This document shows, one piece after another, positions 8,574-17,331 of a DNA stretch of 64,000 nt. The stretch's first letter is position 1, and each line of letters starts with the position of its first letter. The position numbers and the translations under genes were made by a program. The notes below the pieces were generated by a model that worked only from the letters and a program-made list of their open reading frames with translations, searched no databases and was not told the DNA's origin. The stretch is from contig WYCU01000003.1 of NCBI GenBank assembly GCA_016617495.1, positions 248,001-312,000 of the forward strand. The letters run 5' to 3'. This DNA comes from Azonexaceae bacterium s22 (lineage in GTDB: Bacteria > Pseudomonadota > Gammaproteobacteria > Burkholderiales > Rhodocyclaceae).

Positions 8574-9446
8574 ATGCAGAAGCGCTTCTATCAACTCGTC
8601 GAAGGTCGCCGAGGACAATTCCTCGTGAATCCAAACGACACCTTCATCGGGTCCAGTTTGATCGCCTACGGCGAGTGGGGTGAGGCTGAAGTCCGGCTCT
8701 TCGATCAATTACTCAGGCCAGGCGACGCCGTTGTCGAAGTCGGCGCAAACATTGGCAGCCATACGGTGCCACTTTCCAGGGCGGTAGGCCCCAGCGGCGT
8801 TGTCCATGCTTTCGAGCCACAGCGCCTGGTGCATCAAATACTCAATGCCAATCTGGCCTTGAACGATTGTTTCAACGTATTCACGCATCGAAAGGCAGCG
8901 GGCACCACCGCGGGACAAGTCGAGATTTGCAGCATTCCGCCCTATCACCCGCTAAATTACGGAAATATTGTGATCGGGATGGATTATGGCGGCGATTCGA
9001 CGATGGAAAGCGTCCCGCTCATCACAATTGATTCCCTCGATCTCCCCCGTCTGGATCTGTTGAAGGTCGATGCGGAAGGCATGGATTTGCAGGTACTCGA
9101 AGGTGCCGCGGCCACCATTCAAGCGCATCGGCCGGCGATTTTTACGGAGGTCACCCCGGCAAATGCTTCAGCAATGTCGAACTTCTTCGCAGCTCATGGT
9201 TATATCGCCTACTGGTACGGTACCACTTTGTTCGATAGCCAGAACTATTGCGGGAACCCAATCGATATTTGGTCGAAACCTGGCTTGGAAGTATTGGTGA
9301 GTGCCGATATTCTGGTCTTGCCGGATGAAGGGCAATGGTCGGTGACGGGCCTGATGCGCTTCGAGGAAGTGACCAACTGGAGTTTTCTGCCGATCGATCA
9401 GGAAAACTATCGCACCCGTCTCGTCATTCAGCGCCATCGCCCCTGA
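8574..9446 (+). CDS. FkbM family SAM-dependent methyltransferase
   Basis: 290 residues. The Rossmann SAM motif DAVVEVGANIGSHTVPLSRAVG at about residues 49-70, the acidic VHAFEP loop, and LLKVDAEGMDLQVLEGA are diagnostic of FkbM methyltransferases, which methylate sugar hydroxyls of polysaccharides or other small molecules. The neighbouring nucleotide-sugar and glycosyltransferase genes suggest a surface-glycan role, although it is transcribed convergently with them. No clear Shine-Dalgarno sequence precedes the start. Confidence 0.85.
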   Translation: MQKRFYQLVEGRRGQFLVNPNDTFIGSSLIAYGEWGEAEVRLFDQLLRPGDAVVEVGANIGSHTVPLSRAVGPSGVVHAFEPQRLVHQILNANLALNDCFNVFTHRKAAGTTAGQVEICSIPPYHPLNYGNIVIGMDYGGDSTMESVPLITIDSLDLPRLDLLKVDAEGMDLQVLEGAAATIQAHRPAIFTEVTPANASAMSNFFAAHGYIAYWYGTTLFDSQNYCGNPIDIWSKPGLEVLVSADILVLPDEGQWSVTGLMRFEEVTNWSFLPIDQENYRTRLVIQRHRP

Positions 9447-9521
9447 ATCGGCATCGGTCAGCACCGCTCCTTCGTCAAGCAAAACGACGTTGTGACCGTT
9501 AGACACCCTCGGATTCAACAG

Positions 9522-9537
9522 ATTGTCGCGGTCGACC
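9522..9537 (+). repeat. Dispersed 16-bp repeat, copy 4
   Basis: Exact ATTGTCGCGGTCGACC followed by ccgaaaaaacggcaaattt, the best example of the long form. It lies between the converging FkbM and SDR genes. Confidence 0.9.
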
Positions 9538-9610
9538 CCGAAAAAACGGCAAATTTCGCAGGCTTAACCGACGCCGCCCAGCGTGTTTGGCGTGGTGCCG
9601 GCCTGCCGCG

Positions 9611-10624
9611 TCATGCGGCCACGCGCCGGACGGAATCGAGCCGCAGCAGCAATTCGCAGATTTCGTCTACGGAGAGACGCCGGGCGTTGGCCGAGGTGTA
9701 GTCGTCGTGCGCCGCAATTTTGTGTTCGCCCTGAACCAGATATTTTTCGTAGTTCAGATCGCGCCCGTCTGCCGGCACGCGGTAATACAGCCCATGCTCC
9801 TCTGCGCGCGCCATTTCTTCGCGGGAAACCAGCGATTCGTGCGCTTTCTCGCCGTGCCGCGGTCCGATGATCTGGATCGGGTGCGCCGGATTGACGAGTC
9901 GCCGGATGGCTTCGGCGAGGTCGCCCACCGTTGCGGCGGGGGCCTTCTGAACAAAAATGTCGCCGGGTTGTGCATGCGCGAAGGCATGCATGACCAGGGC
10001 CACCGATTCGTCGAGCGACATCATGAAACGCGTCATGTCGGGATCGGTCACGGTGATGGGCTTGCCTTCGGCGATCTGTTGCAGGAACAGCGGGATCACC
10101 GAGCCGCGCGAATCCATGACATTGCCGTAGCGCGTGGCGCAAAGCACGGTCTGTGCCGGCGAGGGCAGGCGCGATGCGGCGATCATGGCCTTTTCCATCA
10201 TGGCCTTGGACAAGCCCATGGCATTGATCGGATACACGGCCTTGTCAGTGCTGAGCACGACGCAGCGGCTGACGCCACATTCAAGCGCCGCCCGCAGGAC
10301 GTTGTCGGCCCCGATGATGTTGGTCTTGACGGCTTCCATCGGATAAAACTCGCAGGACGGTACCTGCTTGAGCGCAGCCGCATGAAACACGAAATCGACA
10401 CCCCGCAGCGCATCGCGCACAGCGGTGGGGTCCCGGACGTCGCCGATCAGGAAGCGCAGGCGCGCATCCGGGTAGGTCTTGCGCATCAGATCCTGTTTGT
10501 TTTCGTCGCGGCTGAAAATGCGAATCTCGGCGAAATCGCAAGAAAGCGCATGCCGCAGCATGACATGCCCGAAACTCCCCGTGCCCCCGGTAATGAGCAG
10601 CACCTTCCCTGTTGTCATTGTCAT
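9611..10624 (-). CDS. Polysaccharide SDR: UDP-GlcNAc dehydratase/epimerase-like (CapE/WbjB type)
   Basis: 337 residues, extended SDR. It shows the NAD(P) motif LLITGGTGSFG at residues 9-19, GDVRD, the HAAALKQVP loop, and STDKAVYPINAMGLSK where the usual YxxxK is replaced by MxxxK, a hallmark of the membrane-free 4,6-dehydratase/5-epimerases such as CapE, WbjB and FnlA. These make keto-sugar precursors (UDP-FucNAc route). The upstream RmlD-like gene ends 6 bp before this start, so the two form an operon on this strand. A full-length CapF with its cupin tail and a CapG epimerase are not in the window, so the final sugar cannot be deduced. Confidence 0.8.
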   Translation of the reverse strand: MTMTTGKVLLITGGTGSFGHVMLRHALSCDFAEIRIFSRDENKQDLMRKTYPDARLRFLIGDVRDPTAVRDALRGVDFVFHAAALKQVPSCEFYPMEAVKTNIIGADNVLRAALECGVSRCVVLSTDKAVYPINAMGLSKAMMEKAMIAASRLPSPAQTVLCATRYGNVMDSRGSVIPLFLQQIAEGKPITVTDPDMTRFMMSLDESVALVMHAFAHAQPGDIFVQKAPAATVGDLAEAIRRLVNPAHPIQIIGPRHGEKAHESLVSREEMARAEEHGLYYRVPADGRDLNYEKYLVQGEHKIAAHDDYTSANARRLSVDEICELLLRLDSVRRVAA

Positions 10625-10630
10625 GAGCGA

Positions 10631-11521
10631 CTACCCGAATTCCTTCATTTCTGCGATCAGCGCCGGCCAGGCGGGGGCAACATAGCCCGTCGCCCCGGCG
10701 AATCGCGATCCATCCAGCGAACGGTCAATCACCAGATTGTCGTCTCGATGGATAGTGATTTTCTTGTGATAAACATCGGCGATCAGACACAGCAGGTCGT
10801 GCTTGCTGATCGGCGCCGCCGCAACATGGTACACCCCGCGCAAATCGTGTCGAGGCAGCACAAATTCGGCCACGACACGCGCCAACTCGACCGTCGGCAA
10901 GCCGGAAAACAGGGCACGCGTAAATCCGCGCACTTCCCCTTGCTGGGCGAGAAACCAGCCCAGCAAGCCGTACGGCGTTTCCAGCAGTTCAGGGCCGATG
11001 ATCGAGGTGCGCAAGGTCAGCGCATGCGGTGCATCGACTTCGCCCAAGGCCTTGCTCAAGCCATACAGATCGCGGGCATCGGGCTCGTCACGCTCGCTGT
11101 AATGCCCGCGCGTGCCGGTGTAGACGCAATCCGTACTCACATGGATCAGGCGCGCGCCCGTCGCGGCACACGCACGAACCAGCCGGTGAGGCAGCAAGGC
11201 GTTGATCGGCAAGGCAATCAACGGATCGTCGGCCTCGGCCGATTGCTTGACGATACCCACGCAATTGATGACCACATCCGGGCGCTGCGTTTCAAGCAAA
11301 TCTGAAATCACCGCCGCATCGGTCAAATCCCCGACAATGAGGGTCTGCGCCTGAAGTTCGCGCGGCAGTCTTGCCAGCGCGCTCGCGCTGCGCACCGTAC
11401 CAACGCAAGCAAACCCCTTGCGGTTCAGGTAACGCAGCAGCGTGTGGCCCAGCATCCCCGTGGCCCCGAGCACCAGTATCCGCGCTCCCCTGCTTGGCGC
11501 CGACTCATGTTCTGTTAACAT
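10631..11521 (-). CDS. RmlD-like SDR (dTDP-4-dehydrorhamnose reductase family)
   Basis: About 296 residues. N-terminal RILVLGATGMLGHTLLRYL is the NADPH-binding motif; VINCVGIVKQS, IHVSTDCVYTG and the YGLSKALGE catalytic block match the RmlD/SDR branch. It probably reduces the 4-keto sugar made by the partner enzyme encoded just downstream. It lacks the C-terminal cupin domain of CapF/FnlB. I chose ATG 11521; a GTG at 11557 would overlap the divergent glycosyltransferase start at 11559. Only about 37 bp then separate the divergent starts. Confidence 0.75.
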   Translation of the reverse strand: MLTEHESAPSRGARILVLGATGMLGHTLLRYLNRKGFACVGTVRSASALARLPRELQAQTLIVGDLTDAAVISDLLETQRPDVVINCVGIVKQSAEADDPLIALPINALLPHRLVRACAATGARLIHVSTDCVYTGTRGHYSERDEPDARDLYGLSKALGEVDAPHALTLRTSIIGPELLETPYGLLGWFLAQQGEVRGFTRALFSGLPTVELARVVAEFVLPRHDLRGVYHVAAAPISKHDLLCLIADVYHKKITIHRDDNLVIDRSLDGSRFAGATGYVAPAWPALIAEMKEFG

Positions 11522-11558
11522 GGCGTCCAATTTTTCTTGTTGGTTTGCATCAATCACT

Positions 11559-12449
11559 ATGACTTGCCTCGACGGATACTATATTAACCTCGATCGCTCG
11601 CCGGACCGCAGGACGTCGATGGAGGCCGAACTGGCGGCCAAGAACCTGTCCTTCGTCCAGCGCTTTCCGGCAGTGGATGGACGCACCCTGCCCCGTCCGG
11701 AGGCCTGTGCGATTCCGGTGGCCGCTTATGGCAGCTTTCTCTCGCATTACGAGATCATCCGCCAGAGTGCGCCCGAAAGCTGTACGCTGATTTTCGAGGA
11801 TGACATGACGATCAGCGCCAATCTGGCCGGAACGCTCTCCCCCGAAAATCTGGCGTCCTTCCTCCAATACGATCTGGTGTTTCTGGATTGCCAGCCGGGG
11901 ATCGACCTGCAAACGCCCTGGCTGTATTACCAGGCAACACGCGCCATGCGCAATCTGGATCACCCGTCCTTGTCATCGGACGAACGCCGCCAGGCGTCGG
12001 CCGTGGCCGTCTATGACGCACCGGGCTTCTACCGCTGGGGCGCAGCCGCCTATCTGGTCACGCCGCGCGGGAAAGCCAGACTGCTCGAGCCGCTGCAACG
12101 CACCCTGGACCAAGGCCCGCCGGGAACGCTGGACATTCTTTACCGGAATCTGATCGAGGACGGCACGATCAGTGCCGTCATAGTGCTGCCCTTCCTCGCC
12201 ACGCCGGATATCCGGGGCATGTGCGAATCGACCATCGAAGGCCGCGAACAGGCGAATCTCCCCTTCGTCCTGCTCAGCGCGATCCGCCGGCTGTTTTACG
12301 CTGGCGACATCAACGGTATCCGCGAGTGGGTGCGCACGGTGCTCCCCATCGACCTGCCCGAGGATGACCAGGGGCTGCTCTTCGAATTGCTGCGCCAGAT
12401 CGCCATAGGTCTGAGTCGCGACGAGAATTTCCTGACCCTCGGGCCATGA
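11559..12449 (+). CDS. Glycosyltransferase family 25 (LPS-type)
   Basis: 296 residues. The beginning YYINLDRSPDRRTSME and the later IFEDDMTISANL (an EDD acidic metal/sugar-nucleotide motif) and YGSFLSHYEIIRQ are typical of GT25 glycosyltransferases that decorate lipooligosaccharide. The C-terminal third is less conserved. It is divergent from the two SDR genes and plausibly uses their product. No strong Shine-Dalgarno sequence is visible. Confidence 0.8.
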   Translation: MTCLDGYYINLDRSPDRRTSMEAELAAKNLSFVQRFPAVDGRTLPRPEACAIPVAAYGSFLSHYEIIRQSAPESCTLIFEDDMTISANLAGTLSPENLASFLQYDLVFLDCQPGIDLQTPWLYYQATRAMRNLDHPSLSSDERRQASAVAVYDAPGFYRWGAAAYLVTPRGKARLLEPLQRTLDQGPPGTLDILYRNLIEDGTISAVIVLPFLATPDIRGMCESTIEGREQANLPFVLLSAIRRLFYAGDINGIREWVRTVLPIDLPEDDQGLLFELLRQIAIGLSRDENFLTLGP

Positions 12450-12470
12450 CGCAAGCGGGCGCGCACTGCG

Positions 12471-14237
12471 CTAGCGGCCACTGTCTCGCTGCTTTTGCGC
12501 CTCCTTGCCCGCCTCAATCGCCTGCTTGAGGGCTGCGCCCTGCGCGTTGGCTTCCTTCAAACGTTGCGTAGCCAGCCCGAGCATCGCTTCGTCTTCCTTG
12601 CGCAAACCGTCCCGGAAAAGTTTCAGGGATTCATATTTCAGGTTCACGTAGGCCACCAGCGGCGCATAAAGCGCCAGCGAGGCCGGCAAAAGTCGGGGCA
12701 TGGACACCAGGCGTTCATGAAGCCCTTGCCAGCCGGGGATCAGTTCCTGCTCGATCTGATCGGCGACAGCGGCCGGCTGAAGTTGCGAGGCACCGGTAAA
12801 AATCTCCCTGGCGCGCTCGCCCAGGCGTTTCTCCTCGCTGGCAAGCGTCGGCAGGAAGGCACGAAAAGCCACTTCGTCGTCATACGGCCTGGTGCTTTCC
12901 CTGGCATGCCACACCCCGGCGCAAGCCAGCACAACCACGCAGGCGCCCACCGCCAGGGCGCGGCTTCGCGGCATGACTAATACCGAGCCGACCAGCAAGC
13001 CGGCAATCAATCCGCCAATGTGCGCCGCATGGTCGATGCCGCGCTGTCCGAAACTCTGCATCAGCGCATAGCCGATGAACACCAACGCCACCGCCCGCAA
13101 TCGCTGCGTCACCGTAGGCGGCAGCAGCGACGGGTCCAGCACCAGCGCCGCCAGCAGAACGCCGTAAATACCAAAGATCGCACCGGAGGCTCCAACGCTC
13201 ACCACATCCTGATGCCAGTTGATGCTGGCGAGGCTGGCCAGGATCCCCACTGCGAGATAGATGAGCAGATAACGGAAATGTCCGAACAAGCGTTCCGTCA
13301 CGCGCCCAGCCTCCCAAAAGGCGATCATGTTGGCCGTCACATGCAGCAAACCGCCATGCAGAAAGAGGCTGGCCACCAGACGCCACCAGTCGCCCTGCGT
13401 CGTCAAAATACCCAGGTTGCCGCCGAGTCCGGCGAGCACGGACGGCTGCACCTTGCTCCAGCCACCGCCGCCGAGTCCGATGGCCGCGAAGATCACGAGG
13501 TTCAGGGCAATGATGCTTATCGTCACCCAAGGCCGTGACGCCCCCATGAAGCGCTCGAACGCCTGATTGTCCCGTTTCTGTTGTGCCCAGGCGGCCGACA
13601 CGCGGCCCGGCAGGCATTGCGCCAGCAAGGCGGCATCCGCCTTGGATTTCATGCGCAACAGGCGCTCGCCCTTCTGATCGTCAACCGCGAATTTCACCTC
13701 GCGACCGCTCACCCCGACATCCCTGATCCGGTTCAGCGGAATTTCCTCAAGCCTCTTGCCCCAGGCAAACAGCCGTCGCCGACTGCCACTCAGGGTCAAG
13801 ACGCCACCGCTCACCTTGACACGACCGGAACCGCGGAATACGGGATCGTGACGGCCTGAAAACGTCTGGAAGGCAACCGCGTGCTCGGGAAAATCCACCT
13901 TCGGCGCAATTGAAGGAAAGAGGCCATCGAGGTCGCCCGCGGCAACCGTCCGACCGTCGGATTCGGCATGCAGAAGCGCAGCGGGTTCGAGAATGCCATC
14001 GGCTTTGAAGCGTTGGAGTTGCGCGAAGCTGAATGGGCCGTATTTGACTCCTTGCAATTCGACCGTCCACCGCTCGGTCGATGGCCAGGCATCGGCCCCC
14101 TGCCCCTCGGTCACTTCGGAGAGCCGGGCGAAAGTAGCCACGGCCTCGCGGTCTTGCTTATTACGGATGGAACGCCAGACCAACCTGGCTGCCAATCCAG
14201 CCAGGATGAAAAGCACAAGCAGTACGAATAAGGACAT
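12471..14237 (-). CDS. Rhomboid intramembrane serine protease with N-terminal GYF_2-like domain
   Basis: 588 residues. An N-terminal membrane anchor (residues 2-22) is followed by a GYF_2/GB-type domain at about 57-110 (WTVELQGVKYGPFSFAQLQRF), then a PH-like strand region (about 115-220), then a six-helix rhomboid domain at about 240-430. The active-site serine is in GASGAIFG and the catalytic histidine in DHAAHIGG; the HGGLLHVTANM loop is also typical. The C-terminal 150 residues are a soluble helical tail ending KEAQKQRDSGR. It should cleave membrane-embedded substrates; the GYF-like domain may recruit proline-rich partners. Monocistronic by appearance. Confidence 0.85.
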   Translation of the reverse strand: MSLFVLLVLFILAGLAARLVWRSIRNKQDREAVATFARLSEVTEGQGADAWPSTERWTVELQGVKYGPFSFAQLQRFKADGILEPAALLHAESDGRTVAAGDLDGLFPSIAPKVDFPEHAVAFQTFSGRHDPVFRGSGRVKVSGGVLTLSGSRRRLFAWGKRLEEIPLNRIRDVGVSGREVKFAVDDQKGERLLRMKSKADAALLAQCLPGRVSAAWAQQKRDNQAFERFMGASRPWVTISIIALNLVIFAAIGLGGGGWSKVQPSVLAGLGGNLGILTTQGDWWRLVASLFLHGGLLHVTANMIAFWEAGRVTERLFGHFRYLLIYLAVGILASLASINWHQDVVSVGASGAIFGIYGVLLAALVLDPSLLPPTVTQRLRAVALVFIGYALMQSFGQRGIDHAAHIGGLIAGLLVGSVLVMPRSRALAVGACVVVLACAGVWHARESTRPYDDEVAFRAFLPTLASEEKRLGERAREIFTGASQLQPAAVADQIEQELIPGWQGLHERLVSMPRLLPASLALYAPLVAYVNLKYESLKLFRDGLRKEDEAMLGLATQRLKEANAQGAALKQAIEAGKEAQKQRDSGR

Positions 14238-14574
14238 GAAAAAGCTCGATCCGGATCATGGGCGGCGGGCGACACGAAAAAAAAGCCACGGACGATGCAC
14301 GCTTCGCCGGACTTGGGGCGCCGGTACGGGCGTTGTACCGTTAGGCAACACCTCGCCTCCTGCCGTGTACCCGGCCCGCAATGGCCTTGCCGCTTCCTTC
14401 ATTGAAACGCCGTGGAGGCTAGCACAGGCCAAGCGCCGATTGACCTTGCAAAACTGTCAGGTGCAGCGCAAAAACCGGGCTGCCGGATCGAGGACTCAAA
14501 GCGGGTAGCCGCCTCAAGCCCCGTGGCCCGCCCCCGTGGCCAGTTGGCCTGGTCACCCGCAGATCGCTCGCGGT
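14238..14574. other. Intergenic region upstream of the rhomboid gene
   Basis: 337 bp without a supportable gene. It must hold the promoter of the rhomboid gene and the terminator region of the HAD gene, but I see no convincing promoter or T-tailed hairpin. An A-run at 14277-14285 is the only distinctive tract. Confidence 0.4.
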
Positions 14575-15345
14575 TCAGGCCCCAAGAACACGATCGACCG
14601 CCGCCGCGAAATCATCGACGATCAGTGCCGGCTGAATGCCGGGGTGGCTTTCGTCACTCGCTCGATACTTGCCGGTACGAACGAGAATGCCGGCAATGCC
14701 TGCCGATTGGGCACCGCCGATGTCGTCGGCAAGATCGTCGCCGATCAGGACGGCCTGCGCGGGAGACACCCCCAGCTCGTCCAGGGCGCTCTGGAAAAAG
14801 GGCGCTGCCGGCTTGCCGACAATTTCAGCCGTCTTGCCGGTACTGAATTCCAATGCCGAAACGAAAGCGCCCATATCCAGCGTCAGGCCGTCCTTTTCCT
14901 TGAAGTAACGGTTACGCGCCATGGCAATAAAGGGCAGGCCACGCATCAACAGACGGAAGGCCATATTCAGGGCATCGAATGTGAAATAGGGGCCAGCGTC
15001 ACCCAGCACAACAGCATCCGGATCAGCGTGACTTGAACCGATTTCCCCGGCAATGTCGGGGTGGACCAGGAAAAATGGGCGTAAACCACGCTGGCGAACG
15101 AGATGGCGCGTGGCCAGCACAGCAGTCTGGACCTCATCCGTTTCCACGGCAAACCCCATGCCCTTGAGCATATTGACGATGCGCTGACGCGGGCTACGCG
15201 TGGTGTTGGTCAGGAAGCGGATGGGCAACCCGCTGCCGCGCAATTTTTCGAGCGCCACCACCGCACCCGGCAGGGCATCGTCATCGACGTGCAGCACACC
15301 AGCCAAATCAATCAGGACTGCTTTCGGATCGGTTGGAATGAACAT
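14575..15345 (-). CDS. HAD-IIA phosphatase of the LHPP-like type
   Basis: 256 residues. AVLIDLAGVLHVDDDALPGA carries the nucleophile Asp in the DxxGVL context used by phospholysine-phosphohistidine-inorganic pyrophosphate phosphatases (DISGVL in LHPP). TNTTRSPRQRI supplies motif II, and KPAAPFFQSALDELG...VLIGDDLADDIGGAQSAG gives motifs III/IV; RTGKYRASDE matches the LHPP C-terminus closely. It may act on phosphohistidine/pyrophosphate. Start ATG 15345 has GGAGG six bases upstream; the longer frame to 15465 overlaps arsR and was rejected. Confidence 0.85.
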   Translation of the reverse strand: MFIPTDPKAVLIDLAGVLHVDDDALPGAVVALEKLRGSGLPIRFLTNTTRSPRQRIVNMLKGMGFAVETDEVQTAVLATRHLVRQRGLRPFFLVHPDIAGEIGSSHADPDAVVLGDAGPYFTFDALNMAFRLLMRGLPFIAMARNRYFKEKDGLTLDMGAFVSALEFSTGKTAEIVGKPAAPFFQSALDELGVSPAQAVLIGDDLADDIGGAQSAGIAGILVRTGKYRASDESHPGIQPALIVDDFAAAVDRVLGA

Positions 15346-15437
15346 CGTTACCTCCGCGGGGCCAGCCAGGGTCGGACCTACTTTAGGCCAAGCTCGGGCG
15401 GACGGCAACCGTCGATTTTCTGGACAATCGGCAATAA

Positions 15438-15453
15438 TTCGACAATACTCGAA
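15438..15453. promoter_or_regulatory. Putative ArsR operator
   Basis: Inverted repeat TTCGA-N6-TCGAA ends two bases before the arsR ATG (15456). ArsR/SmtB repressors bind such short palindromes over their own promoter. No Shine-Dalgarno sequence is present between the repeat and ATG, so the arsR message may be leaderless. Confidence 0.5.
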
Positions 15454-15455
15454 AT

Positions 15456-15812
15456 ATGGAAACACTCAATGCCGCCGAACTTCTCGCCGCGCTGGGTCAC
15501 GAATCCCGTCTGGCCATCTTCCGCCTGCTGGTGGAAGCCGGGCCGGCAGGCATCAACGCCAGCGCCATTGGCGAACAACTGGGCATGGCCCCGGCCACGC
15601 TGTCGTTTCATCTGGCGCATCTGGCCCGGGTCGGGCTGATTGCCGGGGAACGTGAAAGCCGCTTCATTCATTACTCGGCCAATTACGGCACGATGGATGA
15701 ATTGATCGCCTTCCTCACCAGCAATTGCTGCCAGGGCAACGCCTGCCTGCCCAAAACGACCTGCTGCGATACCACCGAGAAGCGACGCGCCAACCTCAGG
15801 AACTCCGAATGA
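15456..15812 (+). CDS. arsR: ArsR family arsenical repressor
   Basis: 118 residues. Winged-helix HTH at about residues 15-75 (LGHESRLAIFRLL, GMAPATLSFHLAHLARVGLI). The classical ELCVCDL As(III) site in the DNA-recognition helix is absent; instead a cysteine cluster lies at the C-terminus (C91, C92, C97, C103, C104), as in the AfArsR/CgArsR-type sensors with C-terminal sites. It overlaps arsC by 4 bp and heads the arsenic operon, so it should repress it until arsenite binds. Confidence 0.9.
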   Translation: METLNAAELLAALGHESRLAIFRLLVEAGPAGINASAIGEQLGMAPATLSFHLAHLARVGLIAGERESRFIHYSANYGTMDELIAFLTSNCCQGNACLPKTTCCDTTEKRRANLRNSE

Positions 15813-16225
15813 CCGCTACCCCGAAAACGGTGCTGGTTTTGTGCACCGGCAACTCTTGCCGCTCCCAGATGGGCGAGGCGATCCTCAATCACGATCTGGC
15901 CGGTCTGGTGCAGGCCATTTCCGCCGGCACGGCCCCGCAACCCAAGGTTGCCGATGGCGCCATCGAGGCCTTGCGCCTTGCCGGCTTGCCGACGGCTGGA
16001 CTCCACCCCAAGGATGTCGAAGCCGTCATGAATCGCGATATCGACCTCGTGGTCAGCGTCTGCGGGAACGCCAAGGAAAGCTGCCCGGTATTCCCCAAGC
16101 CGGTTCGTCGCATTCACGTCGGGTTCCACGATCCGCATGGCGAACCGCTGGAAAGCTTCGTCGCCGTACGCGACGATATCCGCGCCCGCCTTGTGCCGGC
16201 CGTGCGCGAAGCCTTGGGTTTGTGA
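15809..16225 (+). CDS. arsC: Arsenate reductase, low-molecular-weight phosphatase type
   Basis: 138 residues. The CX5R phosphatase loop is C12-TGNSC-R18, and the redox cysteines C85 and C92 (SVCGNAKESCPVFP) fit the thioredoxin-coupled ArsC mechanism. It reduces arsenate to arsenite for export by the next gene product. ATGA overlap with arsR indicates translational coupling. A distinct small thioredoxin is encoded at the end of the operon and could be its reductant. Confidence 0.92.
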   Translation: MTATPKTVLVLCTGNSCRSQMGEAILNHDLAGLVQAISAGTAPQPKVADGAIEALRLAGLPTAGLHPKDVEAVMNRDIDLVVSVCGNAKESCPVFPKPVRRIHVGFHDPHGEPLESFVAVRDDIRARLVPAVREALGL

Positions 16226-16233
16226 GGTCAGCG

Positions 16234-17301
16234 ATGTCGGTCCAATGTGAAATTACCGCGCGGCAGGCTGCCGGTGCGCCGATGAGCGTTTTCGAGCGCT
16301 TTCTCACCGTCTGGGTCTTCCTCTGCATCGTCTGCGGCATCGCGCTGGGGCAACTCGCGCCGGGGGCATTCCAGGCCATCGGACGCATGGAAATCGCCCA
16401 GGTCAACCTGCCGGTCGGGCTGCTGATCTGGGTCATGATCATCCCGATGCTGGTCAAGGTCGATTTCGGTGCCTTGCACGAAGTCCGGCAGCACGTTCGC
16501 GGCATCGGCGTCACGCTGTTCGTGAACTGGCTGGTCAAGCCCTTTTCGATGGCCTTCCTCGGCTGGCTGTTCGTGCGCAACCTCTTTGCCCCGCTGCTCC
16601 CTGCCGATCAACTGGACAGCTACATCGCCGGTCTCATCCTGCTGGCCGCGGCACCGTGTACGGCCATGGTCTTTGTCTGGAGCCGCCTGTCCAACGGCGA
16701 CCCGCTCTTTACGCTCTCGCAGGTCGCGCTCAACGACACCATCATGGTGTTTGCCTTTGCCCCGCTGGTCGCCTTCCTGCTCGGGATTTCATCGATTACC
16801 GTGCCGTGGGATACGCTGCTGACCTCGGTTGTCGTCTATATCGTCGTGCCGGTCATCCTCGCCCAACGCTGGCGCAAATCGCTGCTGGCCAAGGGACAAG
16901 CGGCATTCGATACCGCCATGGCAAAAATCGGCCCGTGGTCGATCGGCGCCCTGCTCGCCACGCTGGTCCTGCTCTTTGCCTTTCAGGGCGAAGCGATTCT
17001 TCAGCAGCCGCTGGTCATCGCGCTGCTGGCCGTGCCCATCCTGATCCAGGTGATCTTCAATTCCGCCCTGGCCTATGGGCTGAACCGGGCGCTGGGCGAA
17101 CGGCACAACATCGCCTGCCCGTCAGCGCTGATCGGCGCCTCCAATTTCTTCGAACTGGCCGTCGCCGCGGCCATCGGCCTGTTCGGCTTCAATTCCGGCG
17201 CGGCCCTGGCCACGGTGGTTGGCGTCCTGATCGAAGTGCCTGTCATGCTGGCCGTGGTCAAAGTGGTGAATGCAACCAAGGGCTGGTACGAAGCAAAATA
17301 A
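16234..17301 (+). CDS. acr3: Arsenite efflux permease Acr3
   Basis: 355 residues with about ten membrane helices. The conserved cysteine C142 is in LLAAAPCTAMVFVWSRLSNGDP, and the conserved Glu is in SNFFELAVAAAIGLFG; both are needed for As(III) transport in Acr3 carriers (BASS superfamily). I chose ATG 16234 (9 bp after arsC stop, GAGGT upstream). The first 16 residues are a hydrophilic cytoplasmic head. Confidence 0.92.
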   Translation: MSVQCEITARQAAGAPMSVFERFLTVWVFLCIVCGIALGQLAPGAFQAIGRMEIAQVNLPVGLLIWVMIIPMLVKVDFGALHEVRQHVRGIGVTLFVNWLVKPFSMAFLGWLFVRNLFAPLLPADQLDSYIAGLILLAAAPCTAMVFVWSRLSNGDPLFTLSQVALNDTIMVFAFAPLVAFLLGISSITVPWDTLLTSVVVYIVVPVILAQRWRKSLLAKGQAAFDTAMAKIGPWSIGALLATLVLLFAFQGEAILQQPLVIALLAVPILIQVIFNSALAYGLNRALGERHNIACPSALIGASNFFELAVAAAIGLFGFNSGAALATVVGVLIEVPVMLAVVKVVNATKGWYEAK

Positions 17302-17331
17302 TCACGTCGCCCCGAAGGCGGGAGGTTGAAA

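Noticed and set aside
9611-11521. Complete UDP-L-FucNAc pathway
   Set aside because: Only a CapE-type enzyme and a short RmlD-like SDR are present; the cupin tail of CapF and a CapG epimerase are missing, so I do not claim the sugar.
14575-15345. HAD protein as a catalytically dead phosphatase (second Asp missing)
   Set aside because: The LHPP branch naturally has a Ser/Ala in this place (DISGVL), so it is not evidence of decay.
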